Origin: Phaeodactylibacter sp.
GTDB taxonomy: Bacteria; Bacteroidota; Bacteroidia; Chitinophagales; Saprospiraceae
Assembly: GCF_022763345.1 (NCBI RefSeq)
Contig: NZ_JALEGS010000050.1
Location: 124,001-188,000, forward strand
DNA length: 64,000 nt
Direction of reading: 5' to 3'
The translations under genes and the position numbers were made by a program. The notes beneath the pieces are model-generated. The model worked only from the letters and a program-made list of their open reading frames with translations. It had not been told where the DNA came from and searched no databases. The stretch's first letter is position 1. The number at the start of each line of letters is the position of its first letter. Shown here one piece after another: positions 15,837 to 23,786 of the stretch.

Positions 15837-16745
15837 TCAAAAAAAGTAATTGAGGTGAAGCGCCACCCTTGAGCGGGCCTCCACCAGTCCGGTATTCCAA
15901 TCCTGCTGCAGGGGCAGGCTGTAAGTCACCCCCAGATTGTAGCGCTGCCAGAACACCTCGGCGCCGGCATTGGCCAGCCAAGCTTCTCCACCGGTATAAG
16001 TGCGGTAGTAGCCATTCTCAATGTCCCAGTCGGCCTGCTCATAGTAGAGCCCCAGATTAGGCATCACGCTGACGCCACCAATCTGCTCCACCCGAAAGAG
16101 GCTCAACAGCCCGGCAAAGCGGTTGCCAAACTGATAGCCATTCTCACCAGCGCCATTAAGACGGTAGGTGGCATCGAGCAACAGCCCGGACCGTCCGCTC
16201 CGTGCAGTGTAATTGAGGTTGAACAAAGCGTCCCAGCTGCCCGTCCCAACCTGAAAGTTAGGGTTCACCACCTCGTTGGCGGCAGGTTGCTGAAACGCTC
16301 CCGTTGGTGCTTTACCACCTATGCCCGCTACGACCCGGTGCCTGACTTTCTGTTGCAGGCTATCGCTATTATCAAAAAAAGTATAGCTGAGCAGCCCAGT
16401 CACATCGCCCAGGCCACTGACTGTTCGTGGCCCATTGGCATCCTGCCGCAAATGATAAGCATAAGGGAGCATTACAGTGGCCTGCAAACGAGGGTGGATT
16501 TCCCACCTTCCACGAATCTCCAGGGTATTGAAGTATTCATCCTGTGGGCGCGCACCGGCATCAAAAGCTGGGTCCGCGAAGGTCCGGTAGTGCTGATGCT
16601 GCCACCAGAACCCCACGAAGTGCCCACCGAGGCTCGGCATTAAAGCGGCATAGGAAGGCGACATGCTACAACCACATGCATCACAGCCCCAAACGGGTGA
16701 AGCCAATAGCAGCAGCACCCCAATCCCAATAGATCGGAATAACAT
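15837..16745 (-). CDS. Outer-membrane barrel (transporter-like) with CDACGC motif
   Basis: A 302-residue exported protein. After a signal peptide (MLFRSIGIGVLLLLASPVWG) the mature N-terminus is CDACGCSM, three cysteines in a metal-chelating arrangement; the first could alternatively be lipidated. The rest alternates aromatic-rich amphipathic strands (HFVGFWWQHQHYRTF, LQATVMLPYAYHL, WDALFNLNYTAR, RVALHLNYFF with a terminal Phe), typical of an outer-membrane beta-barrel (PF13557-like transporter). Next to the MbnP/MbnH pair, and just downstream of a Cys-rich secreted protein, it is a candidate outer-membrane channel or copper-related surface protein (inference). Gene spacing suggests co-transcription with the downstream lipoprotein. 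Confidence 0.75.
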   Translation of the reverse strand: MLFRSIGIGVLLLLASPVWGCDACGCSMSPSYAALMPSLGGHFVGFWWQHQHYRTFADPAFDAGARPQDEYFNTLEIRGRWEIHPRLQATVMLPYAYHLRQDANGPRTVSGLGDVTGLLSYTFFDNSDSLQQKVRHRVVAGIGGKAPTGAFQQPAANEVVNPNFQVGTGSWDALFNLNYTARSGRSGLLLDATYRLNGAGENGYQFGNRFAGLLSLFRVEQIGGVSVMPNLGLYYEQADWDIENGYYRTYTGGEAWLANAGAEVFWQRYNLGVTYSLPLQQDWNTGLVEARSRVALHLNYFF

Positions 16746-16885
16746 GAATGTAAGTTTAAAATTAGAAGCTTACGCCTGTACGGGAGGCACACGTCTGAAG
16801 ATCGCCACAGGCAGTCAATGCAGACCGGCCTACCCGTTGGGAGCGTACATGAGGAGGCAGAAATGCCTCACAGAGCGTAGGGGCA

Positions 16886-17263
16886 CTAGGCCCGTGGAGG
16901 ATGAAAAACCCCGGAGGAGAGCAGTTGTGGCCGCAGCGCTGTTGCCGGCGGCAGGGGGTTGAGAGTGTAGAGATCGCGCTCCACAGAAAGGACGTAGTGA
17001 GCCGGTAAAAAAGGCGACAAACCGGTGCGCTGATCTTCAACGACTGGCGCTTGTTCGCTGTCCTGCTCCTGACCTATTGCCGCACTTGTAACCTCTTGCA
17101 CATAGCAGCGCCCGCTGCACATGAGCTCGGGCTCAAAGCGGTTTTCGCAGAGCTCGCTGGCAATGTAGGCTTGGTTATACGACAGCCAGACTGTCACAGC
17201 AGGCAGAAACGCCACTTGCGACAGCACCAACAGCAGTAAAGGTATAGCCCACAGTTGCTTCAT
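16886..17263 (-). CDS. Small Cys-rich secreted protein at head of MbnP/MbnH locus
   Basis: A 125-residue protein from the ATG at 17263 (MKQLWAIPLLLLVLSQVAFLP), a signal peptide or N-terminal anchor. Then comes VTVWLSYNQAYIASELC, and a cluster of three cysteines within 14 residues (CENR ... MCSGRC), followed by a disordered Glu/Gln-rich stretch and a C-terminal SSGVFHPPRA. Proteins with this YI-x-x-LCENR...C-x-G-x-C pattern and an FHPP end recur in Bacteroidota beside copper or other metal-uptake genes, from memory rather than from a search. First gene of the minus-strand metal locus, 140 bp upstream of the barrel gene; that gap holds no other gene I can support. Confidence 0.65.
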   Translation of the reverse strand: MKQLWAIPLLLLVLSQVAFLPAVTVWLSYNQAYIASELCENRFEPELMCSGRCYVQEVTSAAIGQEQDSEQAPVVEDQRTGLSPFLPAHYVLSVERDLYTLNPLPPATALRPQLLSSGVFHPPRA

Positions 17264-17448
17264 GCTGTAAAGATAAGGGGATTTTGCACTGCTTTGCAAG
17301 AAAAGTTTTGTCACCCGGCGGGCGAAGCGGCAGCCCTGACGGAGTGAGGCTCAAAAATCCGGGATAACCGAGGCTTAACAAAAATTAAATACCTTTAGCT
17401 CTGGCTTATGCATCAAATTACCACACCTCAGCGTACATTTCTATTTTA

Positions 17449-18534
17449 ATGGCAATCAACAATGACAGGATACTCGGCTACGATTTTGCACGCGGCATCG
17501 CAATCATCGGGATGATCATCGTGAATTTCAAAACGGTCATGGTAGCGGAAAGCGATAGTATTCTCTATCAGGCGTTGGACTTATTTTCTGGTAAAGCCGC
17601 TGCTCTTTTCGTGGCATTGGCCGGCGTTGGCATGACCCTGATGTACGAAAGCGCCAAGCGCAAAAACAGCCCTGAAAAGCTAACCAAGGTCAAATCAGAC
17701 TTACTCAAACGAGCACTTTTCCTGTTTGTGACCGGGCTAAGCTACTACTTCATCTGGCCAGCTGACATCCTACACTATTACGGGGTCTATATGACTATCG
17801 GGGTGCTTTTGCTTTCTGCCTCCACCCGTATCCTGCAGTGGATTTCACTGCTTATCCCATTGGGTTACATGGGCTTACTGATAATACTTGATTATGAGGC
17901 CGGCTGGGACTGGTCGACACTCGAATACCAGGACTTCTTTACCCCCTCGGGTTTTTTGAGACATCTGTTCTTTAATGGCTTTCATCCCGTTTTTCCGTGG
18001 GTAGCCTTTCTGCTGACTGGCATATGGGTAGGCAGAATAAACCTTAGAGATCAAAAGAAGCGTACCCGCCTTTGGATAGGGGCATTGCTTACTTTTATTG
18101 TTTTTACCGGCTTGTCTGCTTTTTTGCAATCACGAACCGGCTATTTTCCGGCCCCAGAGGCGGAAGCATTAAACAGCCTGTTAGGCACCGGCCCTATGCC
18201 GCCCACTCTTTTTTATATGTTCTCGGCGGGTGGCTTATCTGTTTTTCTAATTACTGTTTCCGTGCAGGTCTGCTTTTTGTACCCGGAGGCAAAATGGATA
18301 AGATACCTGGTCAGCACGGGTCAGCTTGCCCTCAGCAACTACTTTTTCCACGTGGTAATCGGTATGGTTGCTATTGAGCTATTATTCGGGCGGCTGGAGC
18401 AGTCCTTCTCTACTGGATTTGCTTTTGGTTATGCTATGGCCTTCAGTGTCCTGCTCGTATGGTTCTCCCACAGTTGGCGAAAGAAGTACAAAAGAGGGCC
18501 TTTGGAAGCACTTATGCGGCGCGTTACGGGTTAG
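17449..18534 (+). CDS. DUF418-type multispanning membrane protein
   Basis: A 361-residue inner-membrane protein with about nine or ten hydrophobic helices. It opens with RILGYDFARGIAIIGMIIVNF, the start shared by the DUF418/DUF1624 and acyltransferase-3-like families, has a loop FFNGFHPVFPWVAFLLTGIWVGR in the middle, and closes with KRGPLEALMRR, characteristic of the end of DUF418 (PF04235). These proteins are related to membrane O-acyl or N-acetyl transferases, but the reaction here is unknown. Upstream a TACCTTTA at about 17389 resembles a -7 element. It is 54 bp from the PmoA-like gene and may be co-transcribed. Confidence 0.78.
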   Translation: MAINNDRILGYDFARGIAIIGMIIVNFKTVMVAESDSILYQALDLFSGKAAALFVALAGVGMTLMYESAKRKNSPEKLTKVKSDLLKRALFLFVTGLSYYFIWPADILHYYGVYMTIGVLLLSASTRILQWISLLIPLGYMGLLIILDYEAGWDWSTLEYQDFFTPSGFLRHLFFNGFHPVFPWVAFLLTGIWVGRINLRDQKKRTRLWIGALLTFIVFTGLSAFLQSRTGYFPAPEAEALNSLLGTGPMPPTLFYMFSAGGLSVFLITVSVQVCFLYPEAKWIRYLVSTGQLALSNYFFHVVIGMVAIELLFGRLEQSFSTGFAFGYAMAFSVLLVWFSHSWRKKYKRGPLEALMRRVTG

Positions 18535-18588
18535 AAGCGAGTGCTTACTTGACCCGCACATTGATTAACTTCCATAAAAACTTGATTT

Positions 18589-19521
18589 ATGAGACTCCCG
18601 ATCTTGGTGTTAGGGCTTACTTTCATTGGCTACCTAAACGCTCAGCCCTTCGAATTCCGGCGGGACCTGGATGCGCTGACCCTCTACTATGGTGAACAGC
18701 TTTGCTTTGCCTATCAGACCGGCACGCTGGCCTATGCCGATGCCTATCCACGCTCCAATTACCTCCATCCGGTTTATGGATTGGGCGGTGCGCTGCTTAC
18801 CCAGGACTTCCCGGAAGACCATCGCCACCACCGGGGTGTTTTCTGGACCTGGCATCAGCTCTTTGCGGGTGACGTACGGGTGGGCGACCCCTGGCTGTGC
18901 GAGGGCATCCGCTGGGAGGTCAAAGTACTGGAAACCCAGGCCCGCCGTAAGCGGGCAAGCATAGAGGCCATCGTTTACTGGATGGCCGGACCGGATGCAC
19001 CACAGGGTGTACCGGACACACTGGTTCGGGAGGCTGTCCGCATATATATCCGGCAAAAAGGCCAGGATGTACGCCTGCTGGACTTTGATATTCAGCTTAC
19101 CGCAATGGCACCGGGTATCCGCATCGGCGGCTCGGAGGACAAGAAAGGCTATGGTGGGTTTTCCGTACGGCTGAACACCACCAACCCACTCACTTTCTCC
19201 AACGGCAACGGAACCGTAACCCCACAAACCACCGCAGTGGAAGCCGGCGGATGGGTACGGGCAAGCGGCAACTTCAATGCGCTGCTGCCGGAGCAGACTT
19301 CGGTAGTGATGATGTGCGAGCCTGAGGAACTGCCTCAGTTTCAGGGTTGGATATTGCGCAAGCAAAACAGCATGCAAAACCCTGCTTTTCCGGGCGCTAT
19401 GGCCATTAAATTATCACAACAGGAACCACTGCGTTTCCGCAACCGGATGTTATTGCACCGCGGCCCTATGAAAGATAAAAAAGTAGAGCTGCTGTACCGT
19501 CAGTTTTTGCGCAAGCGGTAA
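18589..19521 (+). CDS. PmoA-like (DUF6807) secreted protein
   Basis: A 310-residue protein with a signal peptide (MRLPILVLGLTFIGYLNAQ) and the features of PF14100 (DUF6807, often labelled PmoA): LHPVYGLGGALLTQDFPEDHRHHRGVFWTWH, with the DHRHHRG cluster of histidines, and RIGGSEDKKGYGGFSVRL further on. Members are common in Bacteroidota and Planctomycetota next to carbohydrate-degrading genes; the methane-oxygenase name is misleading and a role as a sugar-acting lyase or hydrolase has been suggested only by context. The His-rich cluster probably binds metal or substrate. Its 3' end overlaps the converging glycosyltransferase gene by 22 bp. Confidence 0.82.
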   Translation: MRLPILVLGLTFIGYLNAQPFEFRRDLDALTLYYGEQLCFAYQTGTLAYADAYPRSNYLHPVYGLGGALLTQDFPEDHRHHRGVFWTWHQLFAGDVRVGDPWLCEGIRWEVKVLETQARRKRASIEAIVYWMAGPDAPQGVPDTLVREAVRIYIRQKGQDVRLLDFDIQLTAMAPGIRIGGSEDKKGYGGFSVRLNTTNPLTFSNGNGTVTPQTTAVEAGGWVRASGNFNALLPEQTSVVMMCEPEELPQFQGWILRKQNSMQNPAFPGAMAIKLSQQEPLRFRNRMLLHRGPMKDKKVELLYRQFLRKR

Positions 19522-21131
19522 ATGCCCAGAATCTTAGTCGCTCCGGCGTAGATCGCATGAACCTCCTCCCCACTATAAGGCCCTTCCCGGTTTAAAGCCT
19601 GATCCAGCCCTGATCGCCAAACCCGATAGTCCGACAGGAAGTAATCAGCCTGTGCCGGGTCTTCGGTGAGCTCAAAACGAGCCCGAAGCTCGGGGTGCAG
19701 GTATTCGTAATTAAGCGTGGCGGGATAAGACTGGTAAGCTACGCTGATCACCGGTCTATCATCCAGCTTAGCCAATGCTTCAAAGCCTTGTTTGTAAGAT
19801 GTACCCCAGTAATCGAGGTCATACTGCCCGAGTTGATTGCCCCAAGCCAGCGCATTGAAGAAAACGTTTTGGTGCGGATGATTCACCGCCATCCAAATCA
19901 GCAGATACCCTCCTTGCAGGCTTAACCCCGCAATAAGCCCACGCCGCCACCACGCCTGCTTTGCCGTCCATTCCCAAACCACCTTTGTACCCAATACAGC
20001 TAAATACAGCAAACTGGGATACACAAAAAACAGGTGCCGCCACCCGTCATAAACCACCGATTCTAAAACGATAATTGCGAGAACAGGTGCGATAATCAGC
20101 CCCAGGCTGGCCCAGTCTTTCCGATCTTCCGCAGCAGCCCAAATCCCAATGGAGCCCTTTCGCAAATGCTGCCAGGCGCGGGGCAATAAACCTAAAGTAC
20201 CGGTTAAAGAAAGCAAAAGAAAAAGCAAGGGGGTGGAAATGCCAATCCATACTGGAATGTAGTACCATGGGATTTCCGGGCCGGCGTAGAACTGCCCCTG
20301 AAAGAGGACCTTTCCGCCCCAGCCGTATTGGGACATGATTTCAAAAGCTTCCAAAAACTGTAGTTGAGGGTCAGGCCAAAGAAAAGGCCAAAACACCACC
20401 ATAGCCCAGTAAGCCATTGACCCGAAGACGCCCAGCCCAATGATCCGCTTCCACCAAAGCGGGCGGGTCCCTGATTTACCCAGGAGCACATCGGCGGCAA
20501 ACAGGAAAACCGTCATCACCGGCATCAGCATACCGATGATCCGCATACCGATCAGCATACCACAAGCCAGCGCATGCAGCAGGGCCGTGCCAATGCCCGG
20601 GCGCAACCACAGCCGGAAAAGCGTCCAGGTGCTGATCACAAACAAAGAGAGGAAAGGCAGGTCTTTAGGATTGAAAAAGGCATGCGCGAAGAAGCGCGGG
20701 CTGAGCACCCAAAACGCCGCGCCCAGCAGTGCCCACCTCCAGTTGGCAAAACGGCGGAGCAATATTCTGAAAAATACGATCCCGGCTCCCCAATACAGCA
20801 GGAAAACAGCCAGGTGCCGCATCCGGAACTGCTGCCGGAAAGAAGTCAAATCCCAGGCTTCCTCCAGCCAGGCCATGGGCAGGGTAAACCACACCCCGTG
20901 GTAGCGGTACATATATTCGTGCAATTGCCGCCAGTCGTACTGTTTATCCGTCAGGTGGAACTGCTGATTGACATACTCTGCGGAAACAAAGCCGTGCTGC
21001 CGTTGCAGGGCTTCATCCCACGACATGCCATAGTCACCGTACAACGCCAGTCCAAGCACAAAGTAAGCCGCAAAAAACAAGACCGGCCAGCGATAGCCCG
21101 GCACTTTCCACAACTGCTGCCATTTTTCCAT
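19500..21131 (-). CDS. GT-C family glycosyltransferase (GT39-like)
   Basis: A 543-residue integral membrane protein with about eleven to twelve helices. The first periplasmic loop carries GDYGMSWDEALQRQHG, whose Asp-Glu pair matches the catalytic acidic motif of GT-C enzymes (PF13231/PF02366), which move a sugar from a polyprenyl-phosphate donor in the periplasm. Further family-like features are FWVLSPRFFAHAFFNPKDLPF and GWRHLFFVYPSLLYL, seen in GT39-like bacterial proteins. The C-terminal ~100 residues are soluble. Acceptor unknown; it could modify lipid A, a polysaccharide or a protein. No other glycan genes adjoin it. Confidence 0.8.
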   Translation of the reverse strand: MEKWQQLWKVPGYRWPVLFFAAYFVLGLALYGDYGMSWDEALQRQHGFVSAEYVNQQFHLTDKQYDWRQLHEYMYRYHGVWFTLPMAWLEEAWDLTSFRQQFRMRHLAVFLLYWGAGIVFFRILLRRFANWRWALLGAAFWVLSPRFFAHAFFNPKDLPFLSLFVISTWTLFRLWLRPGIGTALLHALACGMLIGMRIIGMLMPVMTVFLFAADVLLGKSGTRPLWWKRIIGLGVFGSMAYWAMVVFWPFLWPDPQLQFLEAFEIMSQYGWGGKVLFQGQFYAGPEIPWYYIPVWIGISTPLLFLLLSLTGTLGLLPRAWQHLRKGSIGIWAAAEDRKDWASLGLIIAPVLAIIVLESVVYDGWRHLFFVYPSLLYLAVLGTKVVWEWTAKQAWWRRGLIAGLSLQGGYLLIWMAVNHPHQNVFFNALAWGNQLGQYDLDYWGTSYKQGFEALAKLDDRPVISVAYQSYPATLNYEYLHPELRARFELTEDPAQADYFLSDYRVWRSGLDQALNREGPYSGEEVHAIYAGATKILGIYRLRKN

Positions 21132-21196
21132 GGCGTAAAGCTACGAAAATGAACATTCTGCATGCACAACACATCAAAACCAAAACCATTGGAAAC

Positions 21197-21712
21197 ATGA
21201 AACGTCTGTTATCCCTGATCTTTCCCTTATTTTTGCTTAGCAGCTGTGGCAACATCGAAACCAGGAACGAAGCAACAAAAGCGCCTCTGGATACCGCCAC
21301 TGCTCCAATACCCGGAGAACGCGAGCGGTCCACTCCACCACCTTCTTCCTCCCCTCCTCCAAATGACAATCAGCGGCCGATTGGCGACCTGTTAAAAATC
21401 GAAAAACCACTGCCCAATATGGATATTTCTTCTCCCCTCAAGGTGGAGGGAGAAGCCCGTGGGCAATGGTACTTCGAAGGCGATTTCCCGGTCGTCCTGG
21501 AGGACAGGAACGGGAAAATCCTTGCCCGGGGCGTAGCCGAAGCCCAGGGCCGTTGGATGACTTCTGACTTTGTGCCCTTCGAGCTGACGCTCACCTACGA
21601 TGATGCGCCCGATGACGAACGGGGCTATCTGGTGTTCCAGCGCTCTAATGCCAGCGGCCTACCGGAGCATGACCGGTCTTTCCGATTGCCGGTATTATTC
21701 CCGCCGAAGTAG
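21197..21712 (+). CDS. Gmad2-domain lipoprotein
   Basis: A 171-residue lipoprotein beginning at the ATG at 21197, which starts MKRLLSLIFPLFLLSSC (lipid at Cys17). After a disordered Thr/Pro/Ser-rich linker (residues ~20-65), the C-terminal domain reads PLPNMDISSPLKVEGEARG, WYFEGDFPVVLEDRNG and FELTLTYDDAP, the pattern of the Gmad2 immunoglobulin-like domain (PF10648) known from sporulation-associated and other secreted proteins. Role probably binding at the cell surface. It ends 1 bp before the converging peroxidase gene. Confidence 0.78.
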   Translation: MKRLLSLIFPLFLLSSCGNIETRNEATKAPLDTATAPIPGERERSTPPPSSSPPPNDNQRPIGDLLKIEKPLPNMDISSPLKVEGEARGQWYFEGDFPVVLEDRNGKILARGVAEAQGRWMTSDFVPFELTLTYDDAPDDERGYLVFQRSNASGLPEHDRSFRLPVLFPPK

Positions 21713-21713
21713 A

Positions 21714-23678
21714 TCAATAGGTACCTCCTACCCGTCTTTTGTTCCACTCAGGATGAGTTTCAAAAGCGGGCAGCTGCGCTGGGACAGCCGTCATCCCGGT
21801 AGTATCGGTCAGTGCCTCCATAAAGGCAACCAAATCCTGCACTTCCTGCTCTGAAAGCTCCAGGGGTGTATCCGGCAGGGTTTGATACGGGACTTCTATG
21901 CCCATGCCTGCACCACCTCCTTTATTATAAAAGTCCACGACTTCTTCCAGGCTGTGGTAAACACCATTGTGCATGTAGGGCGCAGTCAGTGCGGCATTGC
22001 GCACGGTCACCGTTTTGAAGGAATGCAGGTAAAAAGGCGTTTGGTCAATGGGCTTGTAGCTGGCAAAACGTCCAGGGTCGGGGTCTAGAGTAAGGCTGTC
22101 CGGACCATGCGCAGCGGCAGGCACACCCAGCACTTCCGACTCGCTTTCCTGAAAGTATGGAGGAACGGTCCCGTTGAATGCTGGTGCAAAATGGCAAGTT
22201 CCACAGTTGGCTTTGCCCATGAACAGGTCAAACCCACGCTCTACTTCAGCTGCAATCGCTTCCCGCTCCCCCCGTACGTACTGATCGAAGGGGCTATTGA
22301 AAGAGCGCAAATCGGCAACATAACAAGCCAGGGCATTGGAGATCGACCATTTTGAAATCTGATACTGCGGATGTTCCGGGTAGGCACTGGCAAAAAGCGA
22401 GCGATACTCCCCGCTTTGCTTGAGCTTTTCTACAATGTCCAGGAAGTCGGTATTGAATTCCTTTTCGTCCCGCACCACATGCTTGACTTGACGTTCCAGG
22501 TTCGGCTCCCGCAGATCGTAGAAATAATGTTCGGCGTAGACGCTGTTGATCAAAGTTGGGGCATTGCGCTGAATGCTGCCCTCGCCATTGAGGGCCATGC
22601 TCCGGGGCAGCCCATCGGTAAAGGCTTTATCCGGATGGTGGCAGGAGGCACAGGAACGCTCGTTGTTGGCAGAAAGGATGGGGTCGTAGAACAACATCCG
22701 CCCAAGGGCTATGCGTTCTTCGCTTTGCGCCACATCACTCAGGTTAGTATAATAACTGGGGTTTAGAAATTCATCTGAGAACAGGTTATCTGCTTCGTAA
22801 TTCCAGGCCTGCGGACGATCTGTAATTTCGCTGAGGAGTTCTACCTCCAGGGTTTTTTGTGCTTCCAGGGAAAGCTTTAGCAGTGGGTTTAGGTGTTTTT
22901 TTAGAAATTGTAGCCGGCGGAAGTCATTGAAATCAGCAGGCTGAGACAAGGCTGCGATAGCCGATCCGAGCTCCAGGCGGCAGTCGGTGGCCAGTTGAGC
23001 ATCAATCTGCTCTAAAAGCGGGAAATAAGCCATCAGCGCCTTTGCTGCGCCCTCCAGAGACTGCCTGGCTTCCGGCAGGGCTGCCCCTGAGCCCGGCGTG
23101 TCAAATCCGGTCAGCCCCAGCGTAAAGATGCGGACCAACTGATACCGAAAGGCTTCAAAAACAAAGCGGTGTTGCAACACTACGCCTTCCTGAAAGGCTT
23201 TCACTTTGCTAAAATCTTTGTTGAATTGGCGGACCAGGCGCAGGATTTCTTCCTGCTCCGCTTGCGGATTTTCTCCGTAGACCAGTTCGTCCAGCACCTG
23301 CAAGCCTACCGGTTCGATGATGCGGACTTCCGGTACCTTGGGCTCCACACTAAGCAATGGCGGGCCGTTGAGGTACTTTTTGACGGCTTCCCGGTCATTG
23401 TATTCCAGTAAAAACTCAAGAGACTTGTAGGCAAGCCGGGTCTGGGAATGTACTTTTTGAAGCGCTTCAGCGTTGGCTTCCCCCCGCACGAAGGCATTCG
23501 CAGTGGCCTCATACGCCGCCGCGGTCTCGTCTAGTTTGGTAAGAGCGGTTTGAAATTCAGCACGTACATTGCGCAGTGCCTCAGCAGCAGTGTATGCCTT
23601 TGGGGGCACGAAACTGATGAAGTGGGTGGCCATTAGCAAAAGCGTAAGGTAGAGCAAGCCGGTAAGTGTCGCTTTCAT
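21714..23678 (-). CDS. Large di-heme cytochrome c peroxidase with helical N-terminal domain
   Basis: A 654-residue exported protein. The ATG at 23678 starts a signal peptide (MKATLTGLLYLTLLLMATHF). Residues ~30-290 are an all-helical domain resembling imelysin/peptidase M75-like iron-handling domains (for example LAYKSLEFLLEYND). Residues ~310-654 form a cytochrome c peroxidase/MauG domain with heme sites CASCH (343-347) and CGTCH (492-496), the SPTL-equivalent RNAPTLINSVY, and AALTAPYMHNGVY. Normal family members are about 350 residues, so this is a fusion. It is the distal gene behind the PhoX-family gene (108 bp gap) and distinct from the MbnH-like gene at 13608. A peroxidase or metalloprotein-modifying role is likely; iron or copper handling is plausible. 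Confidence 0.83.
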   Translation of the reverse strand: MKATLTGLLYLTLLLMATHFISFVPPKAYTAAEALRNVRAEFQTALTKLDETAAAYEATANAFVRGEANAEALQKVHSQTRLAYKSLEFLLEYNDREAVKKYLNGPPLLSVEPKVPEVRIIEPVGLQVLDELVYGENPQAEQEEILRLVRQFNKDFSKVKAFQEGVVLQHRFVFEAFRYQLVRIFTLGLTGFDTPGSGAALPEARQSLEGAAKALMAYFPLLEQIDAQLATDCRLELGSAIAALSQPADFNDFRRLQFLKKHLNPLLKLSLEAQKTLEVELLSEITDRPQAWNYEADNLFSDEFLNPSYYTNLSDVAQSEERIALGRMLFYDPILSANNERSCASCHHPDKAFTDGLPRSMALNGEGSIQRNAPTLINSVYAEHYFYDLREPNLERQVKHVVRDEKEFNTDFLDIVEKLKQSGEYRSLFASAYPEHPQYQISKWSISNALACYVADLRSFNSPFDQYVRGEREAIAAEVERGFDLFMGKANCGTCHFAPAFNGTVPPYFQESESEVLGVPAAAHGPDSLTLDPDPGRFASYKPIDQTPFYLHSFKTVTVRNAALTAPYMHNGVYHSLEEVVDFYNKGGGAGMGIEVPYQTLPDTPLELSEQEVQDLVAFMEALTDTTGMTAVPAQLPAFETHPEWNKRRVGGTY

Positions 23679-23786
23679 GGTCTGAAATGGTTGGTGTGTT
23701 GTGGTACTAATGCAAAACCTGCAAAGGCGGCACACCCAAATTTTCGGGCATGCCACCTTTGAGGATTAAAAAGGAGAGATCAATAA

